Shown: positions 1 to 9,249, numbered from the stretch's first letter. The stretch: DNA of 64,000 nt from Muribaculaceae bacterium (GCA_014867205.1 WGUO01000006.1:40618-104617), one strand, 5' to 3'. The notes: a model not told the origin generated them from the sequence alone. A program made the numbers and translations.

Positions 1-1
1 A

Positions 2-2182
2 TTCGTAGGCTTCGACGTTCCCGCCGGTGTTGCAAGTGCCACTATCTCGCGCACAGCAGTCGAGGGCGAGGTTATGGTGACCTGGGATGCTGTAACGACC
101 GACATCCACGGACTTCCCTTAGGCGAGGGTGACGTCACTTATACGGTATGCGTCTATGACCAGGGCTGGGTACCTATAGCAGAGGGCCTGACAGCTACTT
201 CCTACACTTACCAGGCTGTAGAGGCCGGTCAGCAGGATTTCGTACAGGTCGGCGTAATACCCTTCACATCTATCGGCCAGGGCGACGGCGCAATTACTGA
301 CATGATTCCTGTCGGCACACCTTATGCAGGTCTTGAGGAGTCGTTTGCAAACGGTGAGCTCCACTACATCTGGGGACTCTCGGCAATCGGCAACGGTACA
401 GTAGCGATCACAGACGATGAGCTGGTACCCTCACAGGACGGTGACAACGGTACTATCGCAATCAGCAGCCGTCAGGTTGACGAAGGCGCAAGCTTCTTCT
501 CCGGTCTCGTATCGCTCGAGGGTATCGTGAATCCGGGTCTGTCATTCTACACCTACAATGTGATGAATGAAGAGGGCAATCCCGATATCAATGAGATTTC
601 GGTAAGCATACGCACCGCTGACCAGGAAAACTGGACGGAGGTCTACGGTCCGAAGACTGTCGAGGAAATCGTTGGCGCAGGCGTCGATGGCTGGGGTAAG
701 GTAACTATTGATCTCTCATCTTATGCAAACCAGACCATCCAGTTCCAGATCACGGCAATTACCAAGTATTACGTATACACCTTCTTCGACAACATCAAGG
801 TTGCATCTGTTCTCGAGAATGACCTTAAGGCCGCTTCGATCACCGCACCCGCAACCGTAAATGCAGGCGCAGACTATACTGTAGACGTCAAGGTATTCAA
901 TGAGGGTACCAAGGATGCCGGCAACTTCAGCGTAGAGCTCTATGCAGACGAGGAACTCCTGGAGACCAAGGCTGTCGAGAGCCTCGCTCCGTCAGCAAGC
1001 GTAGTGGTAAGCTTCGACGAGTCGATGTCTGTACTCGCAACCGAGCCCGTCAGCTATTATGCAAAGGTTGTCTATGCAGCCGATGAGAACATGGAGAACA
1101 ACCAGACCGAGAGTGTCACAGTGACTCCGAAGGTGTCTACTCTGCCTACGGTAACTGACCTCAAGGCTTCTCAGGTAGCCGAGGGCGTCGAGCTGACATG
1201 GACAGAGCCCAACCTCGAGGGTGGCGTGGCTGAGCCTGTCACCGAGGACTTCGAGGATGGCGACGCATTCGCAGCCGAGTATGGCGAGTGGACATTCGCT
1301 GACCTCGACGGCTCGGAGGTAGGCGGCTTCCAGAGCATGGACGTTCCCAACATCACTCCGGGTACGACAAAGGGCTCCTTCTGGATCTGGGATCAGACCA
1401 ACGGCGTCGGCAACCAGACCTTCAACGCCCACAGCGGCATGAAGTATCTCTTCGCCCTGTTCCGCTACGATGACGGCACGACCGACGACTGGGCAATCTC
1501 GCCCGAGCTCTGCGGCGACGCTCAGACCATCTCGTTCTACGCCAAGAGCTACTCGAAGGATTATCCCGAGAAGATCCGCGTACTCTACAACACATCCGCA
1601 AGCCTCGAGCCCTCTGACTTTGTAGAGGTACAGGCTGCCGTGACAGTTCCGGGTGACTGGACACTGTATGAGGTACAGCTCCCCGCAGGCGCTAAGCACT
1701 TCGCAATCAACAGCTGCGCGACCGGCTCGTTCATGCTGATGATTGACGACGTGACCTACACTCCGGCAGGCAACACAGGCTCGCTCGAGCTCAAGGGCTA
1801 CAATGTATACCGCGACGGCGTGAAGATCAACGATGCCCTCGTAGAGGACACCAAGTTCATCGACGCCAACGTAGAGGCAGATGCACAGTACACCTACGTT
1901 GTGACTGCAGTCTACACCGACAAGGGTGAGTCCGCAGGTTCTAACGAGGCAGTCATCACCGTAGTAGGCATTGACAGTGTGCTCAACGGCGCGGTATCTG
2001 TATCGGTTGTCGCACATGACATCGTGATCCGCAATGCCGAGGGCCAGGCAGTAAGCGTGGCCTCTGCAAACGGAGCCGTAGTATTCAGCGGAGTCGCAGA
2101 TAATGTGACCAAGGTCAATGTGGCATCAGGCGTTTACGTCGTGAAGGCCGGCAAGACCGTAAGGAAAGTAATGGTTAAATAA
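2..2182 (+). CDS. Partial secreted multidomain protein with T9SS-like C-terminal tail (5' end outside window)
   Basis: The frame is open to the left edge, so the N-terminus and any signal peptide are missing. Reading from the edge, one sees a jelly-roll-like segment, a CARDB-like repeat (about 840-1130, with repeated VNAG and EGTKDAG-type turns), a fibronectin III-like strand set beginning LPTVTDLKAS, a second choice-of-anchor J-like region starting EDFEDGD, another Fn3 (GYNVYRDGVKIN), and a final stretch of about 70 residues ending SGVYVVKAGKTVRKVMVK. That ending matches the SGVY/IVK...RKVxVK pattern of type A T9SS sorting domains. It is probably a surface or secreted cargo protein, such as an adhesin or the non-catalytic part of a protease. 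No catalytic motif is visible in the part present. A strong terminator follows. Confidence 0.8.
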   Translation, partial: FVGFDVPAGVASATISRTAVEGEVMVTWDAVTTDIHGLPLGEGDVTYTVCVYDQGWVPIAEGLTATSYTYQAVEAGQQDFVQVGVIPFTSIGQGDGAITDMIPVGTPYAGLEESFANGELHYIWGLSAIGNGTVAITDDELVPSQDGDNGTIAISSRQVDEGASFFSGLVSLEGIVNPGLSFYTYNVMNEEGNPDINEISVSIRTADQENWTEVYGPKTVEEIVGAGVDGWGKVTIDLSSYANQTIQFQITAITKYYVYTFFDNIKVASVLENDLKAASITAPATVNAGADYTVDVKVFNEGTKDAGNFSVELYADEELLETKAVESLAPSASVVVSFDESMSVLATEPVSYYAKVVYAADENMENNQTESVTVTPKVSTLPTVTDLKASQVAEGVELTWTEPNLEGGVAEPVTEDFEDGDAFAAEYGEWTFADLDGSEVGGFQSMDVPNITPGTTKGSFWIWDQTNGVGNQTFNAHSGMKYLFALFRYDDGTTDDWAISPELCGDAQTISFYAKSYSKDYPEKIRVLYNTSASLEPSDFVEVQAAVTVPGDWTLYEVQLPAGAKHFAINSCATGSFMLMIDDVTYTPAGNTGSLELKGYNVYRDGVKINDALVEDTKFIDANVEADAQYTYVVTAVYTDKGESAGSNEAVITVVGIDSVLNGAVSVSVVAHDIVIRNAEGQAVSVASANGAVVFSGVADNVTKVNVASGVYVVKAGKTVRKVMVK

Positions 2183-2220
2183 ATCGAGGCCGGTCTTACC
2201 GGCTACGATATCTGCCCGGG

Positions 2221-2250
2221 GGGGGCGCGGAATTTCCGCGCCCCCTTTTT
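2221..2250 (+). terminator. Rho-independent terminator after the partial secreted protein
   Basis: A perfect 10-bp GC stem (2221-2230 with 2236-2245) has a 5-nt loop and is followed directly by TTTTT (2246-2250). It lies 38 bp after the stop codon and separates this transcript from the ribosomal block. Confidence 0.93.
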
Positions 2251-2347
2251 CGGCCCGATGCAGTCGGGAGCGGGATGCGCAAGGATATTGATAAGGATAT
2301 GGAAAGGATATGGAAAAAGGCGAAAAAGTCATAAATTTTATAAAAAG

Positions 2348-2379
2348 TTTGTGTAAGACATTGATTTTTTGTATCTTTG
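2348..2379 (+). promoter_or_regulatory. Bacteroidetes-type promoter for rpsL and the ribosomal block
   Basis: The -33 element TTTG (2348-2351) and the -7 element TATCTTTG (2372-2379) are 20 nt apart, an excellent match to the Bacteroidetes housekeeping consensus. Transcription would start near 2385, giving a leader of about 140 nt before rpsL. That leader contains several short inverted repeats, for example CTGC...GCAG around 2467-2480, so it may be an r-protein control leader. Confidence 0.88.
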
Positions 2380-2522
2380 CAGCGCAATAAGAGGCGGCAA
2401 GACGCTTCAGCGCGGGCTAAACGGTTGGTCAGCAATCGTTTGGCGTGCGTTGTATGTGTGACGCGCTGCATCTTCGCAGAGAGAAACCAAATAAATAAAC
2501 AGCATAAATAAACAGACAAAGA

Positions 2523-2906
2523 ATGCCTACAATTCAGCAATTAGTAAGAAAAGGGCGGAGCGTTCTTAAAGACAAGAGCAAGTCGCCGGCCTTGGATTCG
2601 TGTCCCCAGCGTCGCGGCGTGTGCGTGCGTGTCTACACCACCACCCCCAAGAAGCCTAACTCGGCAATGAGAAAAGTAGCGCGTGTGCGCCTTACCAACG
2701 GCAAGGAGGTCAACAGCTACATACCGGGAGAGGGCCACAACCTGCAGGAGCACTCGATCGTGATGGTTCGCGGCGGCCGTGTGAAGGATCTTCCCGGTGT
2801 GCGCTACCACATCGTTCGCGGCACACTCGATACCGCAGGAGTCCAGGGCCGTACACAGCGTCGCTCGAAGTACGGAGCCAAGCGTCCCAAGGCAGCCAAG
2901 AAATAA
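2523..2906 (+). CDS. rpsL: 30S ribosomal protein S12
   Basis: S12 sits at the decoding centre and helps set translational accuracy. The 127-residue product has the family hallmarks TPKKPNSAMRK near residue 41 and GGRVKDLPG near residue 84. Lysines 43 and 88, the classical streptomycin-resistance positions (E. coli K42 and K87), are wild type, and Asp89 is the residue methylthiolated in other bacteria. It is the first gene after the block promoter and precedes rpsG and fusA, as in the str operon. Confidence 0.98.
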   Translation: MPTIQQLVRKGRSVLKDKSKSPALDSCPQRRGVCVRVYTTTPKKPNSAMRKVARVRLTNGKEVNSYIPGEGHNLQEHSIVMVRGGRVKDLPGVRYHIVRGTLDTAGVQGRTQRRSKYGAKRPKAAKK

Positions 2907-3049
2907 GGGCTGCGTCTTACAAATCAATCAAAATCATCAACGTTTTTGATTTATTGGATGGCTAATGGTTGAGTAAACCGGGCAAGAGAGCCGGGTTGAA
3001 GATTGCAAAAGCAGCCGAAATCAAAACATTAAACAAGACTACTCAAGAA

Positions 3050-3526
3050 ATGAGAAAAGCAAAGCCTAAGAAAAGGGTGATCCTGCCGGATCCCGTTTTT
3101 CACGACGTAAAGGTAACCAAGTTCGTTAACCATCTGATGTACGATGGCAAGAAGAACACAGCTTACACCATCTTCTACACCGCATTGGAGACCGTGAAGG
3201 CCAAGATGTCCAACGAGGAGAAGAGCGGACTCGAGATCTGGAAGCAGGCCCTCGAGAAGGTCACTCCCCAGGTGGAGGTTAAGTCACGCCGCATCGGCGG
3301 CGCCACCTTCCAGGTGCCTACAGAGATCCGTGGTGACCGCAAGGAGTCGATATCAATGAAAAATCTCATCAACTATGCACGCAAGCGCGGCGGCAAGACA
3401 ATGGCCGACAAGCTCGCAGCCGAGATCGTTGACGCATTCAACGAGCAGGGTGGTGCCTTCAAGAGAAAAGAGGATATGCACCGCATGGCCGAGGCTAACC
3501 GCGCGTTTGCACATTTCAGATTTTAA
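3050..3526 (+). CDS. rpsG: 30S ribosomal protein S7
   Basis: S7 nucleates assembly of the 3' domain of 16S rRNA and contacts E-site tRNA. The start at 3050 gives MRKAKPKKR and 158 residues, the usual length in Bacteroidales. An in-frame TTG at 2969 would add 27 basic residues but is not typical of the family. The 143-nt gap from rpsL contains an AT-rich inverted repeat (AATCAAAA ... TTTTGATT, around 2925-2951). In E. coli S7 represses its operon by binding this same interval; whether that applies here is inference. Confidence 0.96.
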   Translation: MRKAKPKKRVILPDPVFHDVKVTKFVNHLMYDGKKNTAYTIFYTALETVKAKMSNEEKSGLEIWKQALEKVTPQVEVKSRRIGGATFQVPTEIRGDRKESISMKNLINYARKRGGKTMADKLAAEIVDAFNEQGGAFKRKEDMHRMAEANRAFAHFRF

Positions 3527-3540
3527 ATTGATGATTGAAA

Positions 3541-5664
3541 ATGGCAAAACACGACGATCTTAGACTTACACGCAATATCGGCATCATGGCCCACATCGAT
3601 GCCGGCAAGACCACCACTTCAGAGCGTATCCTGTTCTACACCGGCAAGACCCACCGTATCGGCGAGGTGCATGACGGCGCAGCCACAATGGACTGGATGG
3701 AGCAGGAGCAGGAGCGAGGCATCACCATCACCTCGGCTGCCACGACAGCGTTCTGGACATATGGCGGCGAGAAATACAAAATCAACCTGATCGACACTCC
3801 GGGACACGTGGACTTCACCGTCGAGGTGGAGCGCTCGCTGCGTGTGCTCGACGGCGCTGTGGCTACATTCTGCGCCGTGGGCGGCGTGGAGCCCCAGTCG
3901 GAGACCGTATGGCGTCAGGCAGACAAATACAACGTACCCCGTATCGGCTACGTCAACAAGATGGACCGTTCGGGCGCGAACTTCTTCGAGGTAGTGCGCC
4001 AGCTCCGCGAGGTGCTCGGCGCAAATCCGCTTCCCATCCAGATCCCCATCGGCGCCGAGGAGACATTCAAGGGCGTCGTAGACCTGGTGAAGATGAAGGC
4101 CATCTTCTGGCATGACGAGACGATGGGCGCGGAATACAGCGTAGAGGAGATTCCGGCGTCGCTCCGCGACGAGGCAGAGGAGTACCGTGACAAGATGCTC
4201 GAGACCCTGGCCGAGTTCGACGAGACGTTCATGGAGAAATATTTCGACGACCCCAGCACCATCACCGAGGACGAGATCCGCGCCGCTATCCGCAAGGGCA
4301 CCCTCTCGATGGACATCAACCCGATGCTCTGCGGCTCGTCGTTCAAGAACAAGGGAGTCCAGACGCTGCTTGACGCAGTCTGCGCATACCTGCCCTCGCC
4401 CGAGGACGCAGGCGCAGTCGAGGGCCACGCCGTAGGCGACCCCGACACTATCGAGACCCGCGAGCCCAGCAGCGACGCGCCGATGTCGGCTCTGGCGTTC
4501 AAGATCGCGACCGACCCCTATGTGGGCCGTCTCTGCTTCTTCCGCGTGTACTCGGGCGACATCGACGCCGGCAGCTACGTGCTCAACACCCGCTCGGGCA
4601 AGAAGGAGCGCGTGTCGCGCCTGTTCCAGATGCACTCGAACAAGCAGAACCCGATGGAGAAGATCGGTTGTGGCGACATAGGCGCCGGAGTCGGCTTCAA
4701 GGATATCCGCACCGGCGACACGCTCTGCGACGAGAACGCGCCGATCGTGCTCGAGGCTATGGAGTTCCCCGATCCCGTGATCGGTATCGCGGTCGAGCCC
4801 AAGACCCAGAAAGACTTGGACAAGCTCGGAGTCGGCCTGCAGAAGCTGTCCGAGGAGGACCCGACATTCCGTGTCGAGACCAACGAGGAGACGGGCCAGA
4901 CCGTGATCAGCGGTATGGGTGAGCTTCACCTCGACATCATCATCGACCGTCTGCGCCGCGAGTTCAAGGTAGAGTGCAACCAGGGCCGTCCGCAAGTAAC
5001 ATATAAGGAGGCCATCACCAAGCCGGTCGAGCTGCGCGAGACATTCAAGAAGCAGACCGGTGGCCGCGGTAAGTATGCCGACATCATCGTCCGCATCGAG
5101 CCGGTCGACGAGGGCTTCGAGGGCAATCTGCAGTTTGTCGACGAGGTCAAGGGCGGTAACGTGCCCAAGGAGTACATCCCCTCGGTTCAGAAGGGATTCC
5201 AGACAGCGATGAAGAACGGTGTGCTCGCCGGATATCCGGTGGAGCAGCTGAAGGTAACACTGCTCGACGGATCATTCCACCCCGTGGACTCTGACCAGCT
5301 GTCGTTCGAGCTCTGCGCCATCCAGGCGTTCAAGCATGGCTCGGAGAAGGCCGGCCCGGTTCTGATGGAGCCCATCATGAAGATCGAGGTAGTGACCCCA
5401 GAGGAGTCGATGGGTGACGTGATCGGTGACCTTAACAAGCGTCGCGGTCAGGTAGAGGGCATGGAGAACAGCCGCTCGGGAGCGCGCATCGTCAAGGCCA
5501 AGGCGCCTCTGGCAGAGATGTTCGGCTATGTGACGGCACTGCGTACCATCACGTCCGGCCGCGCAACATCGACCATGTCGTTCAGCCACTACTCCGAGGT
5601 AAGCAACTCGATAGCAAAGAACGTACTCGAAGAGGTCAACGGTCGCGTCGACCTTCTGAAGTAA
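3541..5664 (+). CDS. fusA: Elongation factor G
   Basis: This translocation GTPase has 707 residues starting MAKHDDLRL. Visible motifs are the P-loop AHIDAGKT (17-24), DTPGH (85-89) and NKMD (139-142), followed by the usual domains II-V with the domain IV segment around GGRGKYADI. An upstream in-frame TTG at 3535 would add only two residues; ATG 3541 is the natural start. It lies 14 nt after rpsG, completing a str-like trio. The tuf gene does not follow; rpsJ does. Confidence 0.97.
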   Translation: MAKHDDLRLTRNIGIMAHIDAGKTTTSERILFYTGKTHRIGEVHDGAATMDWMEQEQERGITITSAATTAFWTYGGEKYKINLIDTPGHVDFTVEVERSLRVLDGAVATFCAVGGVEPQSETVWRQADKYNVPRIGYVNKMDRSGANFFEVVRQLREVLGANPLPIQIPIGAEETFKGVVDLVKMKAIFWHDETMGAEYSVEEIPASLRDEAEEYRDKMLETLAEFDETFMEKYFDDPSTITEDEIRAAIRKGTLSMDINPMLCGSSFKNKGVQTLLDAVCAYLPSPEDAGAVEGHAVGDPDTIETREPSSDAPMSALAFKIATDPYVGRLCFFRVYSGDIDAGSYVLNTRSGKKERVSRLFQMHSNKQNPMEKIGCGDIGAGVGFKDIRTGDTLCDENAPIVLEAMEFPDPVIGIAVEPKTQKDLDKLGVGLQKLSEEDPTFRVETNEETGQTVISGMGELHLDIIIDRLRREFKVECNQGRPQVTYKEAITKPVELRETFKKQTGGRGKYADIIVRIEPVDEGFEGNLQFVDEVKGGNVPKEYIPSVQKGFQTAMKNGVLAGYPVEQLKVTLLDGSFHPVDSDQLSFELCAIQAFKHGSEKAGPVLMEPIMKIEVVTPEESMGDVIGDLNKRRGQVEGMENSRSGARIVKAKAPLAEMFGYVTALRTITSGRATSTMSFSHYSEVSNSIAKNVLEEVNGRVDLLK

Positions 5665-5680
5665 AATCATATTTCCGTAT

Positions 5681-5703
5681 CCGGGGCCGCGAGACGGCCC
5701 CGG
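5681..5703 (+). promoter_or_regulatory. Strong GC hairpin between fusA and rpsJ
   Basis: CCGGGGCCG (5681-5689) pairs perfectly with CGGCCCCGG (5695-5703) around a CGAGA loop. No U-run follows, so it is unlikely to be a standard terminator. It lies 16 nt after the fusA stop and 40 nt before rpsJ, at the str/S10 junction. It may be an mRNA processing, stability or attenuation element; the function is inferred. Confidence 0.6.
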
Positions 5704-5743
5704 AACGCGGAGTTTAAACACGCTTATAAGACAAACAAAAAAT

Positions 5744-6049
5744 ATGAGCCAAAAAATCAGAATCAAATTGAAATCTTACGATCACAACCTCGTCGACAAG
5801 TCGGCAGAGAAGATCGTGAAGACAGTCAAGTCGACCGGCGCGACGGTAAAGGGCCCCATACCACTGCCCACCCACAAGCGTATATTCACCGTGAACCGCT
5901 CGACATTCGTAAACAAGAAGAGCCGCGAGCAGTTCCAGCTCTCGAGCTACCAGCGCCTGATCGACATCTACAGCAGCACAGCCAAGACAGTCGACGCGCT
6001 GATGAAGCTTGAGCTCCCCTCGGGCGTGGATGTATCCATCAAGGTCTGA
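5744..6049 (+). CDS. rpsJ: 30S ribosomal protein S10
   Basis: S10 is part of the 30S head and in many bacteria also a NusG/antitermination partner. The 101-residue protein begins MSQKIRIKLKSYDHN and carries the family motif GPIPLPTHKRIFTVNRS. It is the first gene of the S10-type segment, 79 nt after fusA with a strong hairpin in between. Confidence 0.97.
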   Translation: MSQKIRIKLKSYDHNLVDKSAEKIVKTVKSTGATVKGPIPLPTHKRIFTVNRSTFVNKKSREQFQLSSYQRLIDIYSSTAKTVDALMKLELPSGVDVSIKV

Positions 6050-6115
6050 GCGAAGGCCGGAGACATCGAGAACAACAGTAAAACAAAACAACACAACCAC
6101 AAATAAAATAAAGAA

Positions 6116-6733
6116 ATGCCAGGATTATTAGGAAAGAAAATCGGAATGACATCCGTTTTCAGTGCCGACGGAAAGAACATTCCGTGCACTGTTATCGAAT
6201 TAGGTCCTTGTGTGGTTACCCAGATCAAGACACTTGAGAAAGACGGCTACGAGGCCGTGCAGGTGGGCTTCCAGGAGGCAAAGGAGAAGCACACCACGCA
6301 GCCTATGGCAGGTCATTTCAAGAAGGCAGGGGTAGCACCGCAGAGACACTTGGCCGAGTTCAAGACGTTCGAGACCATGCCGGCTCTCGGCGAGACGCTG
6401 ACGGTAGACCTCTTCCAGGAGGGTGGTTTTGTCGACGTTGTCGGCACCTCCAAGGGTAAGGGATTCCAGGGCGTTGTGAAGCGTCACGGCTTCGGCGGCG
6501 TGGGCCAGTCGACCCACGGTCAGCACAACCGTCTGCGTGCGCCCGGTTCAATCGGTGCCTGCTCGTATCCCGCCAAGGTGTTCAAGGGCCTCCGCATGGC
6601 CGGCCAGATGGGCAACGAGCGCGTCACTGTGCAGAATCTCCAGGTGATCAAGGTGATCCCCGAGCACAATTTATTAATGATAAAGGGTTCAGTTCCCGGA
6701 CCCAAAGGTTCAATAGTTATAGTTGAGAAGTAA
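6116..6733 (+). CDS. rplC: 50S ribosomal protein L3
   Basis: L3 initiates 50S assembly near the peptidyl-transferase centre. The 205-residue protein starts MPGLLGKKIGMTSVF and has the conserved loop segment HGFGGVGQSTHGQHNRLRAP-like around residues 121-140. Its TAA stop overlaps the rplD ATG by one base, so translation of the two is probably coupled. Confidence 0.97.
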   Translation: MPGLLGKKIGMTSVFSADGKNIPCTVIELGPCVVTQIKTLEKDGYEAVQVGFQEAKEKHTTQPMAGHFKKAGVAPQRHLAEFKTFETMPALGETLTVDLFQEGGFVDVVGTSKGKGFQGVVKRHGFGGVGQSTHGQHNRLRAPGSIGACSYPAKVFKGLRMAGQMGNERVTVQNLQVIKVIPEHNLLMIKGSVPGPKGSIVIVEK

Positions 6734-7368
6734 TGGAAGTAGCAGTATATAACATCAAAGGCGAGGATACCGGCCGCAAAGTCACCCTGAACGACGATGT
6801 GTTTGCCCGCGACCTGAGCGAGGGCAACGCCGAGCACACCCTTTACCTCGACATCAAGCAGTATCTTGGAAACCAGCGTCAGGGAACACACAAGAGCAAG
6901 GAGCGCAGCGAGGTCTCATACTCGACCCGTAAGATCGGACGCCAGAAGGGTGGCGGCGGCGCACGCCGCGGTGACCTCAACTCTCCGGTCCTGTACCATG
7001 GCGGCCGCGTGTTCGGACCCCGTCCCCGTGACTATCGCACCAAACTCAACAAGAAGATGAAGGCGCTGGCCCGCAAGATCGCGCTGACCTCGCGCGCCAA
7101 CGACAAGAAGATCCTCGTGATCGAGAACTTCACCTTCGAGGCACCGCGCACCAAGAGCTACATGGAGATCGCCAAGAACTTCAAGCTCGAGGACAAGAAG
7201 GTGCTTCTGGTATTCGCCGCGCCCGACAACAACGTTCTTCTGTCGGTCCGCAACGTGCCCAACGCCCTTATGGCCCAGGCCAAGGACCTGAACGCATACA
7301 CAGTGCTCAACAACGACGCGATCCTTCTGACCGAAGACAGCGTTGGCATCATTAACGATTACAAATAA
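6733..7368 (+). CDS. rplD: 50S ribosomal protein L4
   Basis: L4 lines the peptide exit tunnel. In E. coli it also represses the S10 operon. The 211-residue product has the family loop KGGGGARRGDLNSPVLYHGG near residue 73 and the motif FGPRPRDY. It overlaps the rplC stop by one base and is 14 nt from rplW. Confidence 0.96.
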   Translation: MEVAVYNIKGEDTGRKVTLNDDVFARDLSEGNAEHTLYLDIKQYLGNQRQGTHKSKERSEVSYSTRKIGRQKGGGGARRGDLNSPVLYHGGRVFGPRPRDYRTKLNKKMKALARKIALTSRANDKKILVIENFTFEAPRTKSYMEIAKNFKLEDKKVLLVFAAPDNNVLLSVRNVPNALMAQAKDLNAYTVLNNDAILLTEDSVGIINDYK

Positions 7369-7382
7369 GGAGATAAGAAAAG

Positions 7383-7673
7383 ATGGACATTCAAATCAAA
7401 CCGATCGTGACCGAGAAGGCTACGGCCTACAGCGAGAAGCAGAATTGCTACACCTTCGCCGTATCTCCCAACGCCAACAAGTTTCAGATCAAGGACATCG
7501 TGGAGAAGCTCTACAACGTCCGCGTAGAGAAGGTGAATATCGCCAACTATGCGGGCAAGCGCAAGCAGCGCTACACCAAGGGGGGACTCATCCGCGGACG
7601 CCGCGACGCCTTCAAGAAGGCATACATCACAGTGGCAGAAGGACAGAAGATTGACTATTACAGCAACATCTAA
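7383..7673 (+). CDS. rplW: 50S ribosomal protein L23
   Basis: L23 sits at the tunnel exit and docks trigger factor and SRP. The 96-residue protein has the expected PIVTEKATAYSEKQNCYTFAV opening and the YTKGGLIRGRRDAFKKAYI segment. It is 6 nt upstream of rplB in canonical order. Confidence 0.96.
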   Translation: MDIQIKPIVTEKATAYSEKQNCYTFAVSPNANKFQIKDIVEKLYNVRVEKVNIANYAGKRKQRYTKGGLIRGRRDAFKKAYITVAEGQKIDYYSNI

Positions 7674-7679
7674 AAAGAA

Positions 7680-8507
7680 ATGGCAGTAAGAAAATTCAAG
7701 CCCACTACGCCTGGGCAAAGACACAAGGTTATTGGTGTGTTCAAAGGACAAATCACTGCTACCACACCAGAAAAGTCTCTTACAGTCGGCAAGCGCTCGA
7801 CGGGCGGCCGCAACTCATCGGGCCACCTGTCGACCCGCTATCGTGGCGGCGGCCATAAGAGAAAATTGCGTCTCATCGACTTCAAGAGAACCAACGACAA
7901 CGTGCCTGCAACAGTAAAGAGCATCGAGTACGACCCGAACCGTTCGGCCCGCATCGCGCTGCTTTACTATCAGGACGGATCGAAGGCCTACATGATCGCC
8001 CCGAACGGTCTTGAGGTAGGCCAGGTGGTGGTAAGCGGTGCCGATGTGGCACCGGAGGTAGGCAACTGCCTGCCGCTCGCCAAGATCCCGGTAGGTACGC
8101 TGATCCATTGTATCGAGCTTCGTCCCGGACAGGGAGCCTGCATGGCCCGTTCGGCCGGAACGTTCGCTCAACTCACCTCGCGTGAGGGTGATTACGCGAT
8201 CATCAAATTACCTTCAGGAGAGACTCGCAAGGTGCTTCTGACATGCCGCGCCACAGTTGGCGTAGTCGGCAACTCCGACCACGCCCTGGAGCAGAGCGGC
8301 AAGGCCGGCCGCAGCCGCTGGCTGGGCCGCAGGCCTCACAACCGAGGCGTCGTAATGAACCCTGTCGACCACCCGATGGGTGGTGGTGAGGGCCGTCAGT
8401 CGGGTGGACATCCCCGCTCGCGCACAGGCCTCTACGCCAAGGGTCTGAAGACACGCTCGCCCAAGAAGCACTCTTCGAAGTACATCATTGAAAGAAGGAA
8501 AAAATAA
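7680..8507 (+). CDS. rplB: 50S ribosomal protein L2
   Basis: L2 is required for subunit association and peptidyl transfer. It has 275 residues with the typical basic N-terminus, the SH3/OB core and the C-terminal VMNPVDHPMGGGEGR motif that contains the functionally important histidine. The start follows a short A-rich spacer after rplW. Confidence 0.97.
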   Translation: MAVRKFKPTTPGQRHKVIGVFKGQITATTPEKSLTVGKRSTGGRNSSGHLSTRYRGGGHKRKLRLIDFKRTNDNVPATVKSIEYDPNRSARIALLYYQDGSKAYMIAPNGLEVGQVVVSGADVAPEVGNCLPLAKIPVGTLIHCIELRPGQGACMARSAGTFAQLTSREGDYAIIKLPSGETRKVLLTCRATVGVVGNSDHALEQSGKAGRSRWLGRRPHNRGVVMNPVDHPMGGGEGRQSGGHPRSRTGLYAKGLKTRSPKKHSSKYIIERRKK

Positions 8508-8527
8508 TTTGATTAATTAAGACAAGT

Positions 8528-8797
8528 ATGAGTCGTTCGCTTAAAAAAGGACCCTTTATTTCCGTAAAGCTCGAGAAGAAGGTCGCAGCAATGGACGAGA
8601 GCGGTAAGAAGAGCGTGATCAAGACCTGGAGCCGCGCCTCCATGATCTCGCCCGACTTTGTCGGACACACTTTCGCCGTCCATAACGGAAACAAGTTCAT
8701 CCCCGTGTACGTGACCGAGAACATGGTAGGCCACAAGCTCGGAGAGTTTGCCCCCACCCGCACATTCCGCGGTCATGCCGGCAACAAGAAAAAATAA
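8528..8797 (+). CDS. rpsS: 30S ribosomal protein S19
   Basis: S19 is a 30S head protein that forms intersubunit bridges. The 89-residue protein begins MSRSLKKGPFI and ends with the FAPTRTFRGHAG motif, both diagnostic. It lies between rplB and rplV. Confidence 0.97.
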   Translation: MSRSLKKGPFISVKLEKKVAAMDESGKKSVIKTWSRASMISPDFVGHTFAVHNGNKFIPVYVTENMVGHKLGEFAPTRTFRGHAGNKKK

Positions 8798-8839
8798 AGG
8801 CCCCAATCATCAATCACGATAAAAACAGAATAACATACA

Positions 8840-9244
8840 ATGGGTTTAAGAAAAAGACAAGCAGCCGACGCCATGAAGGCAGCGAGGAAGAACGAGTTTG
8901 GCGCCCGTCTTCGCAACGTGCCCTCTTCGCCCCGCAAGATGCGTCTCGTCGTTGACATGATCCGCGGCGTCGAGGCATTCAAGGCCCTCGGTATATTGAA
9001 GTTCTCCAACAAGGAGGCAGCACGCAAGGTGGAGAAGCTTCTCCGCTCAGCTATCGCCAACTGGGAGCAGAAGAACGAGCGTAAAGCCGAAGCCGGCGAG
9101 CTCTATGTTAAAACGGTGTTCGTTGACGCCGCCCCGATGCTGAAGCGCATGCGCCCCGCACCGCAGGGCCGCGGCTACCGCATCCGCAAGCGCTCAAACC
9201 ACGTGACACTCTTTGTGGACACCTATAATAAATCTAACGACTAA
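8840..9244 (+). CDS. rplV: 50S ribosomal protein L22
   Basis: The long beta-hairpin of L22 lines the exit tunnel. The 134-residue protein contains NVPSSPRKMRLVVDMIRG and the tunnel-hairpin motif MLKRMRPAPQGRGYRIRKR near the C-terminus. It has a slightly longer N-terminus than the E. coli form. The stop is 5 nt before rpsC. Confidence 0.96.
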   Translation: MGLRKRQAADAMKAARKNEFGARLRNVPSSPRKMRLVVDMIRGVEAFKALGILKFSNKEAARKVEKLLRSAIANWEQKNERKAEAGELYVKTVFVDAAPMLKRMRPAPQGRGYRIRKRSNHVTLFVDTYNKSND

Positions 9245-9249
9245 GCAAG

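Noticed and set aside
992..2017. 341-codon open frame antisense to the partial secreted protein
   Set aside because: It lies wholly opposite a clear coding frame, has no recognisable domain and is a by-product of codon bias.
3619..4995. 458-codon open frame antisense to fusA
   Set aside because: EF-G is certain on the plus strand; the antisense translation is rich in Leu, Val, Arg and His without motifs, typical of a shadow frame.
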